DNA from: Acetobacteraceae bacterium
GTDB taxonomy: Bacteria; Pseudomonadota; Alphaproteobacteria; Acetobacterales; Acetobacteraceae
DNA length: 35,395 nucleotides
NCBI GenBank assembly: GCA_009693865.1
Contig: SHWL01000029.1
Span: forward strand, 1 to 35,395
Direction of reading: 5' to 3'
Numbering within the stretch: the stretch's first letter is position 1; each line of letters begins with the position of its first letter. The notes below the pieces were generated by a model. That model saw only the letters and a program-made list of their open reading frames with translations, was not told where the DNA came from and made no database searches. This document shows, in pieces, positions 23,703 to 31,917 of this stretch. The translations under genes and the position numbers were made by a program.

Positions 23703-25316
23703 TCAGGCCGCGAGCGCGGGCGCCGCGGCGGCCTGACCACCTCGGAAAATCGCCAAAGCCGCCAGCGAGGACGCCGCCCGGTGCATCGGCGAAGCCCACT
23801 CGCCCGGCCGCGGCTGGCGGAAAATCGTCATCGACGGATACCAGGGGCTGTCGGACCGGCCGTGCAACCAGCGCCAGCAATTATCGTACCGGTCCAGCAG
23901 GAACACAGGCTTTCCCATCGCGCCGGCCAAATGCGCGACCGAAGTGTCCACACTGATCACCACGTCCAGATTGGCGATGATCGCCGCCGTGTCGGCGAAA
24001 TCGCGCACGGCTTCCATCGGGTCGGTCAGCACCATGCCAGGCGGCGGCTCCTGCGCCGCGGGAGTGCCCGCCTGCAGACTGACGAACCGCACGCCCCGGA
24101 CCGTCGCCAGTGGCGCGAATGCCGCGAGGCCCGCGCTGCGCCGCCGATCGACCGACGTGAACCCTTGCAACCAAGGCCTCGCCTGGCCCGCCCAAACGAG
24201 GCCAACACCCAGGCCATCGCGTGGCAGGCGGGCCGACCAGGCGGCGGCCAGGGCGGGGTCGGCGCTCAAATAAGGCTCGCCCGGTACATCCCGTGTCGTG
24301 GTCCCGAAGACCCTGGGCAGACTGAAGAACGGACAATGATGATCGTGGGCCGGTAAGGCACCGTCTCCGGCCTGAACCACGGAGATCCCGGGAATGCATC
24401 GCAACAATCGCACCAGCGGTGCGGGCACCGAAGCCGTGACCGCCGCCCCCAGCCGCGCCAGCATTGGCAAATAGCGGGCGAATTGCAGCGTGTCGCCGAA
24501 CCCTTCCTCGTGCCAGACCAGAATCCGCTGGCCGTCCAGGCGGGCAGGCGCGTCCAGGACCGGCAACAGCGGAGCCGTCGAAACAGCGCTGTAACCGGGG
24601 CGCTCGAACCTCCATTCGTAGTCCCGCCAGGCCTCCTCCCACCGCCCGGCGTGCAGCAGCGCGATGGCTCGATTCACCTTGATCTGAGGGTCGCCGCCCG
24701 CCCGGACGATGGCGCGGTCATACGCGGCGAGCGCATCGTCGAATCGCCCCTCGATTTTGAGCATCATGCCCAGATTGGCCCAGTTGGCGGAGGAGTCCGG
24801 GTCCAGCCGGGCGGCGCTGTCGAAGCAGCGTGTGGCGTCCTTGAACCTTCCGGCTTCCGCCAGCGCCATGCCACGCAGGTTAAACGTGCCGGGACCTTCT
24901 GGCGCGTCGCGCAACACGGCCAACGCGGCCGTGGGGTCGGCGTTTTCCAGCAGATAACTGGCGAAATCCTGGCGTAACCGCCCATCCTCCGGCGCCAGCC
25001 GTAGACAGGCGCGGTATTGGCGGGCCACCAGAGAACGGGGCACGCGCGGCTGCATGGTCGCGAGGTCGCGGCACGGATCGGCGTGATCGGGCCGCGCGCG
25101 CCGGACGCGGCCCAGAATTGGCGCGGCGCGGGTCGCCTCCCCGCTCGCCGCGATGGAAAGGCCCAGAACGAGTGTGGCTTCGACGTCCGCGGGATCGACG
25201 GCGAGCAAGACCCGGCACTGGACCTCCGCCAAACGCCAGCGGCGCGCCTCCAGGTGGTCCATCGCCGCTTTGAGTTGTCGCGCTCGGATCGTGGGCGCGC
25301 CGTCCGGTCGGTCCAT
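23703..25316 (-). CDS. TPR protein with C-terminal glycosyltransferase-like domain
   Basis: A 537-residue protein. The N-terminal half has tetratricopeptide repeats: for example GRFKDATRCFDSAARLDPDS and GRFDDALAAYDRAIVRAGGDP, in tandem near residues 160-225. The C-terminal half resembles GT-B glycosyltransferases of the GT9/GT41 kind: ILVWHEEGFGDTLQFARYLP, then VGLVWAG, and ISVDTSVAHLAGAMGKPVFLL near 460, the last like the donor-binding region. This layout is common in Alphaproteobacteria, often near surface polysaccharide or flagellar glycosylation genes, but no such gene is next to it here. The ATG at 25316 is preceded by a strong AGGAGA; the open frame extends far upstream but is not coding-like there. 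The substrate is unknown. Confidence 0.8.
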   Translation of the reverse strand: MDRPDGAPTIRARQLKAAMDHLEARRWRLAEVQCRVLLAVDPADVEATLVLGLSIAASGEATRAAPILGRVRRARPDHADPCRDLATMQPRVPRSLVARQYRACLRLAPEDGRLRQDFASYLLENADPTAALAVLRDAPEGPGTFNLRGMALAEAGRFKDATRCFDSAARLDPDSSANWANLGMMLKIEGRFDDALAAYDRAIVRAGGDPQIKVNRAIALLHAGRWEEAWRDYEWRFERPGYSAVSTAPLLPVLDAPARLDGQRILVWHEEGFGDTLQFARYLPMLARLGAAVTASVPAPLVRLLRCIPGISVVQAGDGALPAHDHHCPFFSLPRVFGTTTRDVPGEPYLSADPALAAAWSARLPRDGLGVGLVWAGQARPWLQGFTSVDRRRSAGLAAFAPLATVRGVRFVSLQAGTPAAQEPPPGMVLTDPMEAVRDFADTAAIIANLDVVISVDTSVAHLAGAMGKPVFLLDRYDNCWRWLHGRSDSPWYPSMTIFRQPRPGEWASPMHRAASSLAALAIFRGGQAAAAPALAA

Positions 25317-25326
25317 TTTGGGTTCT

Positions 25327-25339
25327 CCTGTCAGACAGG
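25327..25339. repeat. Palindrome overlapping the TPR gene's ribosome binding site
   Basis: CCTGTC-A-GACAGG is a perfect 6-bp inverted repeat about a central base. On the minus strand its distal arm runs into the AGGAGA Shine-Dalgarno of the TPR gene. It could be an operator or a small hairpin that limits ribosome access. Confidence 0.4.
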
Positions 25340-25517
25340 CGTACAATCGCAGGAGAGTGTTAATGGAGTGTTTACAGGCGGGCACGATTTTCATACGCAC
25401 GCGTTTGTCCGCCGGAACGCCTCCGTCGTTCCGGCAGCTGGGCTTGACCGGGCCAGTCGAACCCGCACAGTGCCGAGTGTGATTTTCCGGCGCGGCCGGG
25501 GGACGGAGGAAACGATC

Positions 25518-26189
25518 ATGCCGAAAACAAGAGGCACCGGCCTGTTGATGGCCTGGACCGATGTCGATCCGGCGCATGAGGCCGAGTTCAATCGCTGGTA
25601 CGATGAGGAACACATTGGCCGGCTGCTCGCCATACCCGGTTTTTTGAGCGCGGGCCGGTATCGAGCGCTGCGGCGCGGGCCGAAATATCTCGCGATGTAT
25701 GAGTTGGAGGACCATAACGTCCTGCGCTCGGCGGCGTTCATCGACGCGGTGCGGTATCAGCCTTCGGCGCGGCGGCTGGCGACCTCGCCCAGTACGTCCG
25801 GGCGGAATTTTCTGCTGAATGGATACCGCCAGATATTTCCGGCGCGGACGCATCCGGCTGACAATCCGTTGGAGATGCCGCGATATCTACAGATGGGGCG
25901 CATGGATGTGATGGCGTCGATGGAAGAGGAATTCAACGACTGGTACAACACGTGTTATATTCCAGGGTTCCTGACGGTGCCTGGCGTGATCCGGGTGCGC
26001 CGATTCACCGCGGTTGAGGCCCAACCAAAATATCTGACGGTGTATGAGTTCGAAAACCCCAACGTTCCCGATACCGAACCGTGGCTGGCGCAACGTGAAT
26101 CGAATCCCTGGAGCAAGCGGGTCCGTCCCGCGATGCGGCTGGATGCCGGTTCTCCGGCGGTGTTCGAGCGAATTTTCCCGAAATTGTGA
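25518..26189 (+). CDS. Tandem dimeric alpha/beta-barrel (EthD/DUF-like) protein, function unknown
   Basis: A 223-residue protein made of two related halves. Half one (about 7-75) has EAEFNRWYDEEHIGRLLAIP, GFLSAGRYRAL and PKYLAMYELED. Half two (about 120-200) has EEEFNDWYNTCYIPGFLTVPG, VIRVRRFTA and PKYLTVYEFEN. Each half matches the FNxWYxxxHI...PG...RY pattern of ferredoxin-like dimeric barrel proteins, which act as small-ligand enzymes or chaperones in aromatic and polyketide catabolism. The duplication would form a pseudo-dimer in one chain. The ATG at 25518 follows GGAGG. It is the first gene of a plus-strand cluster and is divergent from the TPR gene. The exact function is not known. Confidence 0.7.
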   Translation: MPKTRGTGLLMAWTDVDPAHEAEFNRWYDEEHIGRLLAIPGFLSAGRYRALRRGPKYLAMYELEDHNVLRSAAFIDAVRYQPSARRLATSPSTSGRNFLLNGYRQIFPARTHPADNPLEMPRYLQMGRMDVMASMEEEFNDWYNTCYIPGFLTVPGVIRVRRFTAVEAQPKYLTVYEFENPNVPDTEPWLAQRESNPWSKRVRPAMRLDAGSPAVFERIFPKL

Positions 26190-26202
26190 TAAGGGCGTTG
26201 GC

Positions 26203-26598
26203 ATGACGAATGTAATTGGTACCTGGCGCCTGCTGCGCGCGGTGGCGAGTGACGGAAATGGAAACGAACTGCCGGTCCCGTATGGTGGGCACCCGATGGG
26301 ACGGGTCGTGCTGAGCGCGGACGGCAGAATGATGGCGATGACCAGCGACGCGCGCCGGGAAATTCCGGGCGGCGGAAAGCGTGAATATAGCACGTATTGT
26401 GGCAACTACACCTACGACGGAAAGCAATTGATCACCCGGGTCGATGCCGCGTCGGATCCGAGCCGGGTTGGATCGGAGCAAGTACGCGATGTCCGGTTCG
26501 AGGACGGCCTGATGGTGTTGCGCCCGCCGCTGCGAAGTTATGGCGGCGCGGCGGCGGAGCAGCGGGAGCTGTTCTGGGAGAAGATCGCGGACGTTTGA
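26203..26598 (+). CDS. Lipocalin-like domain protein
   Basis: A 131-residue protein that matches the Lipocalin_5-type family: it begins with TNVIGTWRLLRAVASDGNGNELP and has GRVVLSADGRMMAMTSD and YCGNYTYDGKQLITRVDAASDP. These proteins form a beta-barrel that may bind small hydrophobic ligands, and several sit in polyketide or aromatic catabolism clusters. No signal peptide is visible. The ATG at 26203 is 13 bp past the stop of the barrel protein and was chosen because it opens the family pattern; the longer open frame upstream overlaps that gene. Role inferred from its neighbours: handling of a hydrophobic substrate. Confidence 0.72.
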   Translation: MTNVIGTWRLLRAVASDGNGNELPVPYGGHPMGRVVLSADGRMMAMTSDARREIPGGGKREYSTYCGNYTYDGKQLITRVDAASDPSRVGSEQVRDVRFEDGLMVLRPPLRSYGGAAAEQRELFWEKIADV

Positions 26599-26687
26599 GC
26601 GATATCCGCATGGGTTCGCGCCCCTCGATTGACACAAGGCGGCCCAATGGACAGGTTCCCGCCCGGTCGCGCGCAGGGGATGGGTCC

Positions 26688-28187
26688 ATGACACCGGCGA
26701 ATTATCAACAAGTTGACGTCCTGGTCGTGGGCGCGGGAAACGCCGCCGCCAATGCCGCGCTCGCGGCGCATGAAGCCGGCTGCTCGGTCGCCATGCTGGA
26801 AACCGCGCCAGAGGATGCGCGCGGAGGCAACTCCGCCTTTACCGGCGGCGCCTTCCGGTTTGTCTTTGACGAGGTGAAGGACCTGATCGCCCTGGCCCCA
26901 GATATCGCGGAGCTGGACCTGTCCACCATCGACTTTGGCACTTATACCAAAGAGCAATATTTCGACGATATGGGGCGGTTGACCGAATACCGGTGCGATC
27001 CCGATCTGACCGAGGTGTTGATCGGCAATTCTTACGCCGCCGCGTTGTGGTTGAAGAAACACGGCGTGAAGTTCCAGCCGGCGTTGGGCCGCCAGGCGTT
27101 CAAGGTAGACGGAAAATTCCGCTTCTGGGGCGGTCTCGCGTGTCACATCCATGGCGGGGGACAGCATCTGGTCGCGACGCTGCACGCGAAATTGCAGCAG
27201 GTTGGCATCCCCGTGCTTTACAACACCACGGCGTGGCAATTTCTGCACGGTGACGATCGGGTCGAGGGTGTCCGCGTCCGCCATCACGGCCGGATTTTCG
27301 ACCTGCGCGCGAAAGCCATCGTGATGGCGTGTGGCGGATTCGAGTCGAACGCGGAAATGCGCGCGCGTTATATCGGTCCGAACTGGGACCTCGCGAAGGT
27401 GCGAGGCACACGATACAACCAAGGCTACGGCCATCGGATGGCGATCGATATTGGCGCCGCCGTCGCCGGCCATTGGTCCGGCGCGCATGCCGTGCAATGG
27501 GACATGAACGCGCCGCCCTTCGGCGATCTTTCGGTCGGCGATCAGTTCCAAAAGCACAATTATCCCTTCGGTGTTCTGGTCAATGCCCGCGGAGAACGAT
27601 TCCTCGACGAGGGCAAGGATTTTCATAGTTACACCTATGCCGCCTACGGGCATGAGGTGATGAAGCAGCCCGGTCTTTTTGCCTGGCAGATTTTCGACTC
27701 CAAGATCAACGACCTGCTGCGCAGCGAATACCGCATCCCACGCATCACCAAGGAAGTGGGAAACACGCTCGAGGAGCTGGCTCCGAAACTGACAGGCGTG
27801 GATACCGCCGCGGTGCTGGAGACGTTACGTGCCTATAACGCCGCCCCCAGGCCCGATGTAAAGTTCGATCCGAATGTGCATGATGGCCTGCGTACGACGG
27901 GTTTGCCTATCAATAAAACCAACTGGGCGCAGACGCTGGATACGCCGCCGTTTCATGCCTATGGCGTCACCGCCGGCGTGACCTTCACGTTTGGCGGGTT
28001 GAAGATCGACACCTCCGCGCGGGTCGAGGATACCTCAGGCGAACCGATACCGGGCCTGTTCGCGGCGGGGGAGATCGCGGGAGGGCTCTACTACCATAAT
28101 TACGGCAGCGGCACCGGGTTGATCGCCGGTGTCACGTTCGGACGGATCGCGGGTGATGGCGCCGCTGCCTTCGCTCGACGCAATTGA
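26688..28187 (+). CDS. FAD-dependent dehydrogenase, TcuA/fumarate-reductase flavoprotein family
   Basis: A 499-residue flavoprotein. The N-terminus has the dinucleotide-binding VLVVGAGNAAANAALAAHEAG (GAG at 15-17) and a later ETAPEDARGGNSAFTGGAFRF FAD-binding stretch. The C-terminus has the FTFGGLKIDTSARV and GLFAAGEIAGGLYYHNYGSGTGL motifs of the fumarate reductase/succinate dehydrogenase flavoprotein group. Its arrangement is closest to tricarballylate dehydrogenase (TcuA), which oxidises a tricarboxylate. Ketosteroid dehydrogenases are more distant members. No signal peptide is seen, so it acts in the cytosol. The ATG at 26688 has AGGGGA upstream. It lies 19 bp before the binding-protein gene, so the substrate imported and the one oxidised may be linked. 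Confidence 0.8.
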   Translation: MTPANYQQVDVLVVGAGNAAANAALAAHEAGCSVAMLETAPEDARGGNSAFTGGAFRFVFDEVKDLIALAPDIAELDLSTIDFGTYTKEQYFDDMGRLTEYRCDPDLTEVLIGNSYAAALWLKKHGVKFQPALGRQAFKVDGKFRFWGGLACHIHGGGQHLVATLHAKLQQVGIPVLYNTTAWQFLHGDDRVEGVRVRHHGRIFDLRAKAIVMACGGFESNAEMRARYIGPNWDLAKVRGTRYNQGYGHRMAIDIGAAVAGHWSGAHAVQWDMNAPPFGDLSVGDQFQKHNYPFGVLVNARGERFLDEGKDFHSYTYAAYGHEVMKQPGLFAWQIFDSKINDLLRSEYRIPRITKEVGNTLEELAPKLTGVDTAAVLETLRAYNAAPRPDVKFDPNVHDGLRTTGLPINKTNWAQTLDTPPFHAYGVTAGVTFTFGGLKIDTSARVEDTSGEPIPGLFAAGEIAGGLYYHNYGSGTGLIAGVTFGRIAGDGAAAFARRN

Positions 28188-28205
28188 AAATAGGGAGACT
28201 GAACC

Positions 28206-29270
28206 ATGAAATTCTGGAAAGCTGGCGTCGTGGCCGCCATGACCGCCGCCCTCCCGCTTGGCGCGGCCTTTGCCGCGGCTTGCGATAACCCCAGGCAAAT
28301 GACCGGCTTCAAGACCTGTGCGAATGTCGAGCAGGCCGAGAAAGAAGGCGCGTTGACGGTTTACTCACCGGACCCTGAGACCAACCAGATGTCGCTGAGT
28401 AATGCCTTCATGGCCACGTTTCCGAAAATCAAGGTCACATATCTGCGCCTGCAAACCGGGGCATTGTATGCCAAGTTGATGGCGGAACGGCAGGCGAAAT
28501 CCTATCTGGTCGATGTTCTGACCCTCAGCGACATGACGTTCGCTCTGGACTTCCAGAAGCGCGGCGGTTGGTCCCGTTACGAATCGACCGAACTCGCCCC
28601 TTTCAAACCGGAACACAAAAGCGCGCCGCCGGGCTATTTCATGTGGACCGGGATCGTTATCGCGGGGATTGCCTATAATCCCACGACCGTTAAGCCCGCC
28701 GACGCGCCGAAAAGCTGGAAAGACGCGCTCGATCCGAAATGGAAAGACGCGATAAACGTCAAAGTTTCGAACTCTGGACTTCAACATGCGACGTGGGTGA
28801 TGTTGAAGCAAACGATCGGTGAGGATTACTGGAAACAATTCGCGTCGCAAAACGCCCGCGCGTTCGATTCCTATGTGCAGCAATTCGACCGCACTGTGAG
28901 CGGTCAGGACATGGTCATTCATACCGCGCAATATTCGGGCTACCTCCAGTTCAAGGCCAAGGGCGCGCCGATCGCCTTCGTCAATCCAACCGAGGGCGTG
29001 ATCGCCATGCCGATCGTGACCGGCGCGGTCGATCAGGCACAGCACCCGGAAGCCGCGAAACTTTACATGGACTGGCTCATCGGCATCCCCGGGCAGGAGG
29101 CGTATGTGAAAGCGACCTCGCTCTTTTCCACCCGGGCCGACGTCAACCCGCCGCCAGGAGGCGAGCCAATTACCACGTTCAAGCAATTGATCCCCACCGA
29201 CTGGGATGCATTTCTGAAGACGCATGCTCAATTCGTGAAGGAATGGAACGCCATGGTGGGCATGCGGTAA
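28206..29270 (+). CDS. Periplasmic ABC-type substrate-binding protein (iron(III)-type fold)
   Basis: A 354-residue protein with a clear signal peptide, MKFWKAGVVAAMTAALPLGAAFA, cleaved near residue 23. The mature part follows the iron(III)/polyamine-type solute-binding pattern: EGALTVYSPDPETNQMSLSN, VTYLRLQTGALYAKLMAERQ, VDVLTLSDMTFALDFQKRG, then GIAYNPTTVKPADAPKSWKD. Family members bind iron, 2-aminoethylphosphonate, sugars or carboxylates, so the fold does not fix the ligand. No permease or ATPase gene adjoins it; the partners must be encoded elsewhere or it may act as a sensor. It lies between the FAD dehydrogenase and the exported hydrolase. Confidence 0.85.
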   Translation: MKFWKAGVVAAMTAALPLGAAFAAACDNPRQMTGFKTCANVEQAEKEGALTVYSPDPETNQMSLSNAFMATFPKIKVTYLRLQTGALYAKLMAERQAKSYLVDVLTLSDMTFALDFQKRGGWSRYESTELAPFKPEHKSAPPGYFMWTGIVIAGIAYNPTTVKPADAPKSWKDALDPKWKDAINVKVSNSGLQHATWVMLKQTIGEDYWKQFASQNARAFDSYVQQFDRTVSGQDMVIHTAQYSGYLQFKAKGAPIAFVNPTEGVIAMPIVTGAVDQAQHPEAAKLYMDWLIGIPGQEAYVKATSLFSTRADVNPPPGGEPITTFKQLIPTDWDAFLKTHAQFVKEWNAMVGMR

Positions 29271-29287
29271 CCGCGGCGGCAACGATC

Positions 29288-30274
29288 ATGGGACGCTCAT
29301 TGGCGCTGTTGCGCCGCTCGGCCCTGGCGACCGGTACGGCCCTACTTGCCGCGCCGGCGCTCGCGGCCGAGGCCAGTCCGGTGCGGGAATATCAGGCTGT
29401 CAAAACCCGCGACGGAAAATCCATCCGCCTGACGCTGTATCGCCAGCGAGCCGGAACCGGTCGCCGGCCGGTGCTGTTCATGGTGCATGGATCGTCCATG
29501 GGCGCCCGGTCCAGTTTCGATCTGCACGTCCCCGGCCCGGAAAACTATTCGATGATGTCGACGTTCGCGCGGAGCGGTTTCGATGTTTGGACGATGGACC
29601 ATGAAGGTTACGGGAAGTCGGACTGGACCGAAGGCAACTCCGACATCGCCTCCGGTGTCGAAGACCTGAAAGCCGCCGTCGAAGTCGTGCAGCGCGAAAC
29701 CGGCCAATCCCGCTATCATTTCCTGGGCTCGTCCTCTGGCGCGTTGCGCGCCGCGGCCTTCGCGACGGCGATGCCGGAGCGGTGCGGCCGGCTGGTGCTG
29801 GCGGCCCACACCTACACCGGCAAGGGATCGCCAACCTTGGCCAAACGGGCGGAGGGCGTGGAATATTACCGGACCCATAACCGCCGGCCGCGGGATCGGG
29901 CGATGATCGAAAGTATTTTCATGCGCGACCGGCCCGGAACCACCGACCCAGCGGTGCCAGCGGCCCTCGTAAAGGCCGAGATGATTTATGGCGATTCGGT
30001 GCCGACCGGCACTTATCTCGATATGGTCTCAAAACTTCCGGTGGTTGATCCGGCGCGTATTTTGTCCCCCGTCCTGGTGGCGCGCGGCGAATACGACGGC
30101 ATCGCCACGATGGAGGATTTGCTCGATTTCTTCACCAAACTGCCGAACGGGGACAAGCAGTTTTCCGTTATCGCCGGTGCCGCGCACTCGCTGGCGACCT
30201 GCCGCGCCAGGTTCGCGTTCTGGTACGCGGCGGAGATGTTTTTGAAGATGCCGGTGCTACCGGCCTCGACATAA
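29288..30274 (+). CDS. Exported alpha/beta hydrolase
   Basis: A 328-residue alpha/beta-hydrolase with a probable Sec signal peptide (hydrophobic residues 11-27, AATPALA-type cleavage near 27). The catalytic triad is visible: nucleophile Ser149 in GSSSG (147-151), the acid in ARGEYDGIA and the His in GAAHSLA. VHGSSMG (67-73) forms the oxyanion region and DHEGYGKSD follows. The start is the ATG at 29288, chosen because it sits directly before the signal peptide; an in-frame ATG at 29243 overlaps the upstream gene. It is the last gene of the cluster and ends 9 bp from the convergent msrQ gene. It probably cleaves an ester or similar bond in the periplasm, freeing a compound for the binding protein; that link is inferred. 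Confidence 0.82.
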   Translation: MGRSLALLRRSALATGTALLAAPALAAEASPVREYQAVKTRDGKSIRLTLYRQRAGTGRRPVLFMVHGSSMGARSSFDLHVPGPENYSMMSTFARSGFDVWTMDHEGYGKSDWTEGNSDIASGVEDLKAAVEVVQRETGQSRYHFLGSSSGALRAAAFATAMPERCGRLVLAAHTYTGKGSPTLAKRAEGVEYYRTHNRRPRDRAMIESIFMRDRPGTTDPAVPAALVKAEMIYGDSVPTGTYLDMVSKLPVVDPARILSPVLVARGEYDGIATMEDLLDFFTKLPNGDKQFSVIAGAAHSLATCRARFAFWYAAEMFLKMPVLPAST

Positions 30275-30280
30275 AATTCA

Positions 30281-30313
30281 GGTCAGCGTGAATTTGTCCC
30301 GGCCGCGCTGACC
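30281..30313. terminator. Inverted repeat at the convergent hydrolase/msrQ ends
   Basis: GGTCAGCG at 30281-30288 is repeated as its perfect reverse complement CGCTGACC at 30306-30313. A second, overlapping 7-bp pair, AAATTCA at 30274-30280 with TGAATTT at 30289-30295, adds an alternative hairpin. Placed between two convergent genes it may stop both transcripts, but no clear T-run follows. Confidence 0.4.
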
Positions 30314-31140
30314 CGCGCCGTTGGCCGGCGCGACAGCAATCGCCTCGCCGTGACCCCGATCGCGATCGCGAGAGCCACCGCGGCGACCTCATGCGCGGGC
30401 CGGGGGAAGAAGTTCGCGGTCCAGTTCGCGGTCAGAATGCGGAACGGATCGACCCGGGTCGCGATGCCGTACCAGGCGAACTCCAGTGCCATGGTCAGCG
30501 CGGCGCTGACCGGCACCAATGCGTAGAACGTCGACAACGCCGTGCGCCGCGCCATCGGCAACAGACGCCATGACATCAACCAGGCGAACAGACCGGAGAC
30601 CAGCACCGGCTCGGCCACGTTGGCCTTGGTCTGAATGTAAAAATGCAACAACGCCAGGCCGCCGATCGGATAAACCAGACGGTGCAATTGTTTCCAGCGT
30701 TTGCCCATCCGCTTCATAGCCCCATCCGTCGAGGTAGCGCCAAGCGCGATCAGCCCCAGAAGGGTGACGAATCCGATCGTCAGGTAGAACCGCAGCGCGA
30801 TCTCCGACACCACGGTCAGAAGTTTGAATTTTTGATCGGCGATGTACAGGCTCAGATGGATCGTCGCATAAGCCAGCGCGGTCAGCCCCACCATCCGCCG
30901 CACCGTCAGCAACCTGGGCCACTCCACGATCCGCGCGAACGGGGTGATCGCCAGCGACAGCAGCAGCCAGCGCACAGCCCAATTGCCGGTAGCGTGGATG
31001 ACCTCGTTCAACGCCCGCCCGCCAAGGTCGCCGTCGATCCACCAGGCCAGATAAACGAGGCCGGGAATGGGTGCCGTCGCCAGTACCGCCGCTTTGAATG
31101 GCAGAAACCGGCCTTGTCTGTCTCGCCAGGGAACGCGCAT
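30283..31140 (-). CDS. msrQ: MsrQ/YedZ-like heme-binding membrane protein
   Basis: A 285-residue integral membrane protein with about eight hydrophobic segments, of the ferric-reductase-like transmembrane family. MsrQ passes electrons from the quinone pool to the periplasmic methionine-sulfoxide reductase MsrP. Supporting features include VRWLLLSLAITPFARI, RRMVGLTALAYATIHLSLYIA with a heme-ligand-type His, and KRWKQLHRLVYPIGGLALLHFYIQ with two more. E. coli MsrQ is about 210 residues; the extra C-terminal two spans occur in some alphaproteobacterial homologues. The ATG at 31140 has AGAGG upstream and precedes the first span; the longer frame from 31185 adds a non-conserved basic stretch. No msrP is adjacent. 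Confidence 0.82.
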   Translation of the reverse strand: MRVPWRDRQGRFLPFKAAVLATAPIPGLVYLAWWIDGDLGGRALNEVIHATGNWAVRWLLLSLAITPFARIVEWPRLLTVRRMVGLTALAYATIHLSLYIADQKFKLLTVVSEIALRFYLTIGFVTLLGLIALGATSTDGAMKRMGKRWKQLHRLVYPIGGLALLHFYIQTKANVAEPVLVSGLFAWLMSWRLLPMARRTALSTFYALVPVSAALTMALEFAWYGIATRVDPFRILTANWTANFFPRPAHEVAAVALAIAIGVTARRLLSRRPTARVSAAGTNSR

Positions 31141-31196
31141 GAACGGGCCTCTTTGATATCTTCCGTTGGGGCGAAGACTCGGCAATTCGGCTGGTG

Positions 31197-31847
31197 TTAC
31201 GCTTTCCGGGCGGCGAGGGCGCGAATTTCCGCTTCAAGGGCCTCCGGCGCCAAGGCGGCGAACCAACGTGTCGGCCGCCGCAGCGCGTCCGCGAGTTGCG
31301 CTTTATACAAGCCGCGGGGAATCTCCCGCGCTCCGAATTGCGTCAGATGCGCAGTCACGAACTGAGTATCCAGCAGCCGGAATCCCCCCAGGCGCAACCG
31401 CGCGATCAGATGCACCAGCGCTACTTTCGAGGCATCGGTGACGAAGCTGAACATGCTCTCCCCGAAGAAGGCCCCGCCCAGGGCGACGCCATAGAGGCCG
31501 CCGACGAGAACGCCGTCGAGGCGGCATTCGACCGAATGCGCGTGGCCGAGATGGTGAAGTTCCGTGAACAGCCGCTCGATTTGCGGATTGATCCAGGTGT
31601 CGTCCCGGCCTTCCATGGAGGTGGCACAGCCGGCGATGGTGGCTGGGAAATCGGTGTCGGCGGTGACCTCGAACCGATCGGAAAGCACGGTGCGCGCGAG
31701 ACGTTTGGGCAGATGGAAACGGTCCAGCGGCAGGATGCCGCGCCGCTCGGGGTCCAGCCAGTGCAGTTTGCGGCCAAGGCGCGATTCGGCCATGGGAAAC
31801 AGGCCGATGCTGTAGGCGCGCAGCAACAGGTCTGTCGTCAGTTCCAT
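31197..31847 (-). CDS. aat: Leucyl/phenylalanyl-tRNA--protein transferase
   Basis: A 216-residue enzyme of the N-degron pathway that adds Leu or Phe from aminoacyl-tRNA to N-terminal Arg or Lys of proteins, marking them for ClpAP. The family blocks are all present: [69 protein letters not shown] and FFGESMFS, then [17 protein letters not shown]. Length matches the family (200-240). The ATG is at 31845-31847. It lies 56 bp upstream of msrQ on the same strand and is divergent from the VOC gene, with about 70 bp between starts. Confidence 0.95.
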   Translation of the reverse strand: MELTTDLLLRAYSIGLFPMAESRLGRKLHWLDPERRGILPLDRFHLPKRLARTVLSDRFEVTADTDFPATIAGCATSMEGRDDTWINPQIERLFTELHHLGHAHSVECRLDGVLVGGLYGVALGGAFFGESMFSFVTDASKVALVHLIARLRLGGFRLLDTQFVTAHLTQFGAREIPRGLYKAQLADALRRPTRWFAALAPEALEAEIRALAARKA

Positions 31848-31917
31848 CTCGGGCTTGCCGCCGTGCGTCGCAGGTGGACTAATGCGTCATCCTCCATAAA
31901 CGGAAAGGTTAGCAATC

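Noticed and set aside
25317-25853. The N-terminal extension of the TPR gene up to position 25853
   Set aside because: It lies opposite the tandem barrel gene, has no TPR pattern, and a strong Shine-Dalgarno marks the ATG at 25316.
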